Shown: positions 18,298-20,081 of the stretch, piece by piece | How the letters are laid out: the number at the start of each line of letters is the position of its first letter | Position numbering within the stretch: the stretch's first letter is position 1 | Source: Sphingobium sp. | GTDB lineage: Bacteria > Pseudomonadota > Alphaproteobacteria > Sphingomonadales > Sphingomonadaceae | Reading direction: 5' to 3' | NCBI GenBank assembly: GCA_003248935.1 | Contig: QFQF01000027.1 | Span: forward strand, 1-20,081 | DNA: 20,081 nt | Notes under the pieces: model-generated | The model's input: only the letters and a program-made list of their open reading frames with translations | The model's database searches: none | Told to the model about the DNA's origin: nothing | Program-made: the position numbers and the translations under genes

Positions 18298-19491
18298 ATG
18301 AATATGCAGGTTCTCGATGCCCGCCGCGATGTGAGCGGTGGCTACAAGGTTGATGTTTCCCGTGGCCAGCGCATCGGTCGGGTTTCGTCGGAATGGTTCT
18401 CGCGGCCCGATGACGAACGGTTTCTCTCGCTTGGCGATCTGGCCCGGTCCGTGCGCGGACGCTCCGAGCGCAGCCGCACCCGCGTCGTCGAGAGCGCACT
18501 CATCCACGTCGAGGCAAACCGCAACGATCCCGAGCGCCTTGCACTGATCCTGCCCGGCGCCGACGCGCCGGTTACGCCGACCCATTGGAGCTTCGGTCAG
18601 TTGGCAAGTCAGGTCAGCGCGCCAGCAGCCTATCTCCGCCAGCTTCCGGCCCCGCTCGCAGCGATCAACCTGCAATACGGCCTGACCTCGCATCGCGCCG
18701 AACAGATCAAAACGCTCGAAACCGACAACGGAAGGCTGGAACTGCGCGCTGTGACCGGCCCCGACTATGGCCGGATCTACGACCCTGAACTCGTCGAAGC
18801 CGTGCAAAAAATAGCAGGCAACGGCACCGGCGACACACGCTGGAAGGTGCCAGGCGTGCTCGACTGGTCGACCGGTGTCTACAATCCCCGCGTCGATATA
18901 ACCCGCGACACCACAACGCTCTATGCCTCGGACCGCGACGTGTTCCTGTTCCTGGTCGACGATCTCAATCCGATCGAAGCCGGTCGCCTGCCCGACGGGT
19001 CGCCCGATCTCTACTTTCGCGGGTTCTACTGCTGGAACTCTGAGGTTGGGGCCAAGACGCTCGGCATGGCGAGCTTCTACCTGCGTGCCGTCTGTCAGAA
19101 CCGGAACCTTTGGGGCGTCGAAGACTTCGAGGAAATCAGTATCCGCCACAGCAAGTATGCGGCGAACCGATTTGCCCACGAAGCCGCACCGGCCTTGGAA
19201 GGATTCGCGAACTCCTCGCCTCAACCATTCGTGAACGGCATCAAGGCAGCGCGCGAGCGGATCGTCGCCCGCACCGACGAAGATCGCAGCGACTTCCTGC
19301 GGGCACGCGGCTTTTCCAAGGCCGAGACCGGCAAGATCATCGAAACCGTCCTGGCCGAGGAAGGCCGCCCGCCGGAATCGATCTTCGACTTCGTGCAGGG
19401 CATCACCGCTTTGGCGCGCGGCAAGGCGCACCAGGATGCCCGTCTCGACATGGAGGGCAAGGCGAAGAAGCTGCTCGACCGGGTACACTGA
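18298..19491 (+). CDS. DUF932 (phage/plasmid-like) family protein
   Basis: The 397-residue cytoplasmic protein is assigned to the DUF932 / phage-plasmid-like family by general resemblance: an N-terminal SLGDLARSVRGRSERS region, YGLTSHRAEQIKTLE, GRIYDPELVEAVQKIAGN, SDRDVFLFLVDDLNPIEAG, the conserved FYCWNSEVGAKTLGMASFYL, and the IRHSKYAANRF segment. The biochemical function of the family is unknown; members are typical of plasmids, phages and integrative elements, often beside ParB-like, ArdC-type and helicase genes. The start at 18298 has GGAGG 7 bases upstream; a second in-frame ATG lies two codons later. The length fits the family and no defect is visible. A ParB-like gene follows 131 bases downstream behind a copy of the same leader, so the two are probably co-regulated. 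Confidence 0.82.
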   Translation: MNMQVLDARRDVSGGYKVDVSRGQRIGRVSSEWFSRPDDERFLSLGDLARSVRGRSERSRTRVVESALIHVEANRNDPERLALILPGADAPVTPTHWSFGQLASQVSAPAAYLRQLPAPLAAINLQYGLTSHRAEQIKTLETDNGRLELRAVTGPDYGRIYDPELVEAVQKIAGNGTGDTRWKVPGVLDWSTGVYNPRVDITRDTTTLYASDRDVFLFLVDDLNPIEAGRLPDGSPDLYFRGFYCWNSEVGAKTLGMASFYLRAVCQNRNLWGVEDFEEISIRHSKYAANRFAHEAAPALEGFANSSPQPFVNGIKAARERIVARTDEDRSDFLRARGFSKAETGKIIETVLAEEGRPPESIFDFVQGITALARGKAHQDARLDMEGKAKKLLDRVH

Positions 19492-19540
19492 CCCGGTTCG
19501 TTCGGTCCCGCACAATTCTTGAGCGCGGCGCTGCCTTCTC

Positions 19541-19622
19541 CAGAGTGAGAGGGCGGCGCTTCGCTTCGTGACGGGTCGAAGCCGAGAGAGAGGCTCCCGG
19601 CGGCCCGCCATGGAGAAACCCC
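19541..19622 (+). promoter_or_regulatory. Conserved leader, copy 2 (before parB-like gene)
   Basis: This is the second copy of the leader at 18214-18297; the identical 19-base run CGAGAGAGAGGCTCCCGGC is at 19583-19601, and GTGACGGGT is at 19568-19576. Here a perfect 6-bp hairpin GCTTCG / CGAAGC encloses TGACGGGT (19563-19582). In copy 1 the matching bases can pair through wobbles. GGAG (19612-19615) lies 7 bases before ATG 19623. Confidence 0.65.
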
Positions 19623-20081
19623 ATGACCAAGTCTTTACCAAAGCTCGTGCTTAGTTCCTCGCGCGACATCCCTTTTTCCCAGCTGGTGCTGAGCCAGAAG
19701 AACGTCCGGCGCGTGAAGGCGGGCCTCTCGATCGAGGACCTGGCCGATGACATCTATCGCCGCACCCTGCTCCAAAGCCTCAACGTCCGTGCCCTGCTCG
19801 ATGACGATGGCAAGGATACCGGCCAGTTCGAGGTGCCCGCCGGCGGTCGCCGCTTCCGCGCGCTCGAACTGCTGGTGAAGTCCAAGCGGATGGCGAAGGA
19901 TCAGCCGGTCCCCTGCGTGGTGCGCGAAGCCGGCATCGCCGAGGAAGACTCGCTTGCGGAGAATGTCATGCGCGTCGCCCTTTTAGGTCATGTGTCCAGA
20001 TTGTCCTTCGATAGAAAGAATAAGAGAATGGTGTGCTTGTTCCAGGCCGCCCGCAGCGCTTACCCGAAGAGCTGGCGGAGG
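19623..20081 (+). pseudogene. ParB/Srx-like N-terminal protein, apparently interrupted; right edge cut
   Basis: The visible 153 codons begin as a ParB-type nuclease/CTPase-fold protein of the kind found on plasmids and integrative elements: IPFSQLVLSQKNVRR (residues about 16-30), SIEDLADDIYRRTLLQSLNV, the box PAGGRRFRALELL, and DSLAENVMRVAL (residues about 109-120). In relatives this last motif runs on into HPLDQFRAF and a helix-turn-helix region. Here, after codon 120 (19980-19982), the sequence turns AT-rich and loses all ParB character, although the frame happens to stay open to the window edge. The likeliest reading is an insertion or recombination junction, leaving a broken gene. An alternative is a very divergent family member. 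The start is supported by GGAG 7 bases upstream and by the shared leader. Confidence 0.65.
19983..20081. mobile_element. Possible end of an inserted element
   Basis: From 19983 the sequence (starting TTAGGTCATGTGTCCAGATT) is AT-richer than its surroundings and does not continue ParB. On the minus strand a frame stays open from the right edge and stops at the TAA complementing 19984-19986, with C-terminus SLILSIEGQSGHMT, as might be expected for a transposase reading toward the junction. I do not recognise the family and no terminal inverted repeat can be checked because the other end is outside the window. Confidence 0.35.

Noticed and set aside
18076..19641. Minus-strand ORF (521 codons) opposite the DUF932 gene
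   Set aside because: Antisense shadow; the plus strand has family motifs, ribosome-binding sites and a shared leader.

Overview
The window is GC-rich alphaproteobacterial DNA, most likely from Sphingomonas or a close relative. The basis is the third-position GC-rich codon use, the family identity of the proteins and the layout (mutL divergent from mreBCD-mrdA-rodA). The genus is an inference from general knowledge, not from a search.

Layout. (1) Bases 2-3298 are the 3' three quarters of rpoC, closed by two hairpins; the second is a very strong, probably bidirectional terminator. (2) A small convergent gene of unknown function follows (3460-3816, minus). Behind it lies a 630-base gene-poor stretch with a dense cluster of GANTC (CcrM-type) sites. 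(3) One long ORF fuses a GT4 glycosyltransferase to a WecG/TagA/CpsF (GT26) glycosyltransferase (4448-6343), pointing to exopolysaccharide or surface-glycan assembly. (4) Malate synthase G (glcB, minus) and a LysR-type regulator (plus) are divergent across 116 bases. (5) mutL (minus) is divergent from the rod-shape operon mreB-mreC-mreD-mrdA-rodA (plus), which has stop/start overlaps between mreC/mreD and mreD/mrdA. (6) A tRNA-Lys(CTT) gene lies just after rodA. (7) From the tRNA to the right edge the content is typical of integrated mobile elements: a DUF932 gene and a ParB-like gene whose ParB similarity stops abruptly near base 19982.

How the genes work together. MreB, MreC and MreD form the cytoskeletal and membrane scaffold of the elongasome, and PBP2 (mrdA) and RodA are its transpeptidase and glycosyltransferase, so bases 11751-17556 are one functional unit. 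rpoC, mutL and glcB are ordinary core genes. The GT fusion and the right-hand end are the variable parts.

The points most worth a second look are: a roughly 85-base leader present in two copies directly before both the DUF932 gene and the parB-like gene, possibly a structured cis-regulatory RNA; the break inside parB; the GANTC cluster; and the GT4-GT26 fusion. I did not find a clearly new defence or enzymatic system. All calls are from reading the sequence; no database search was possible.
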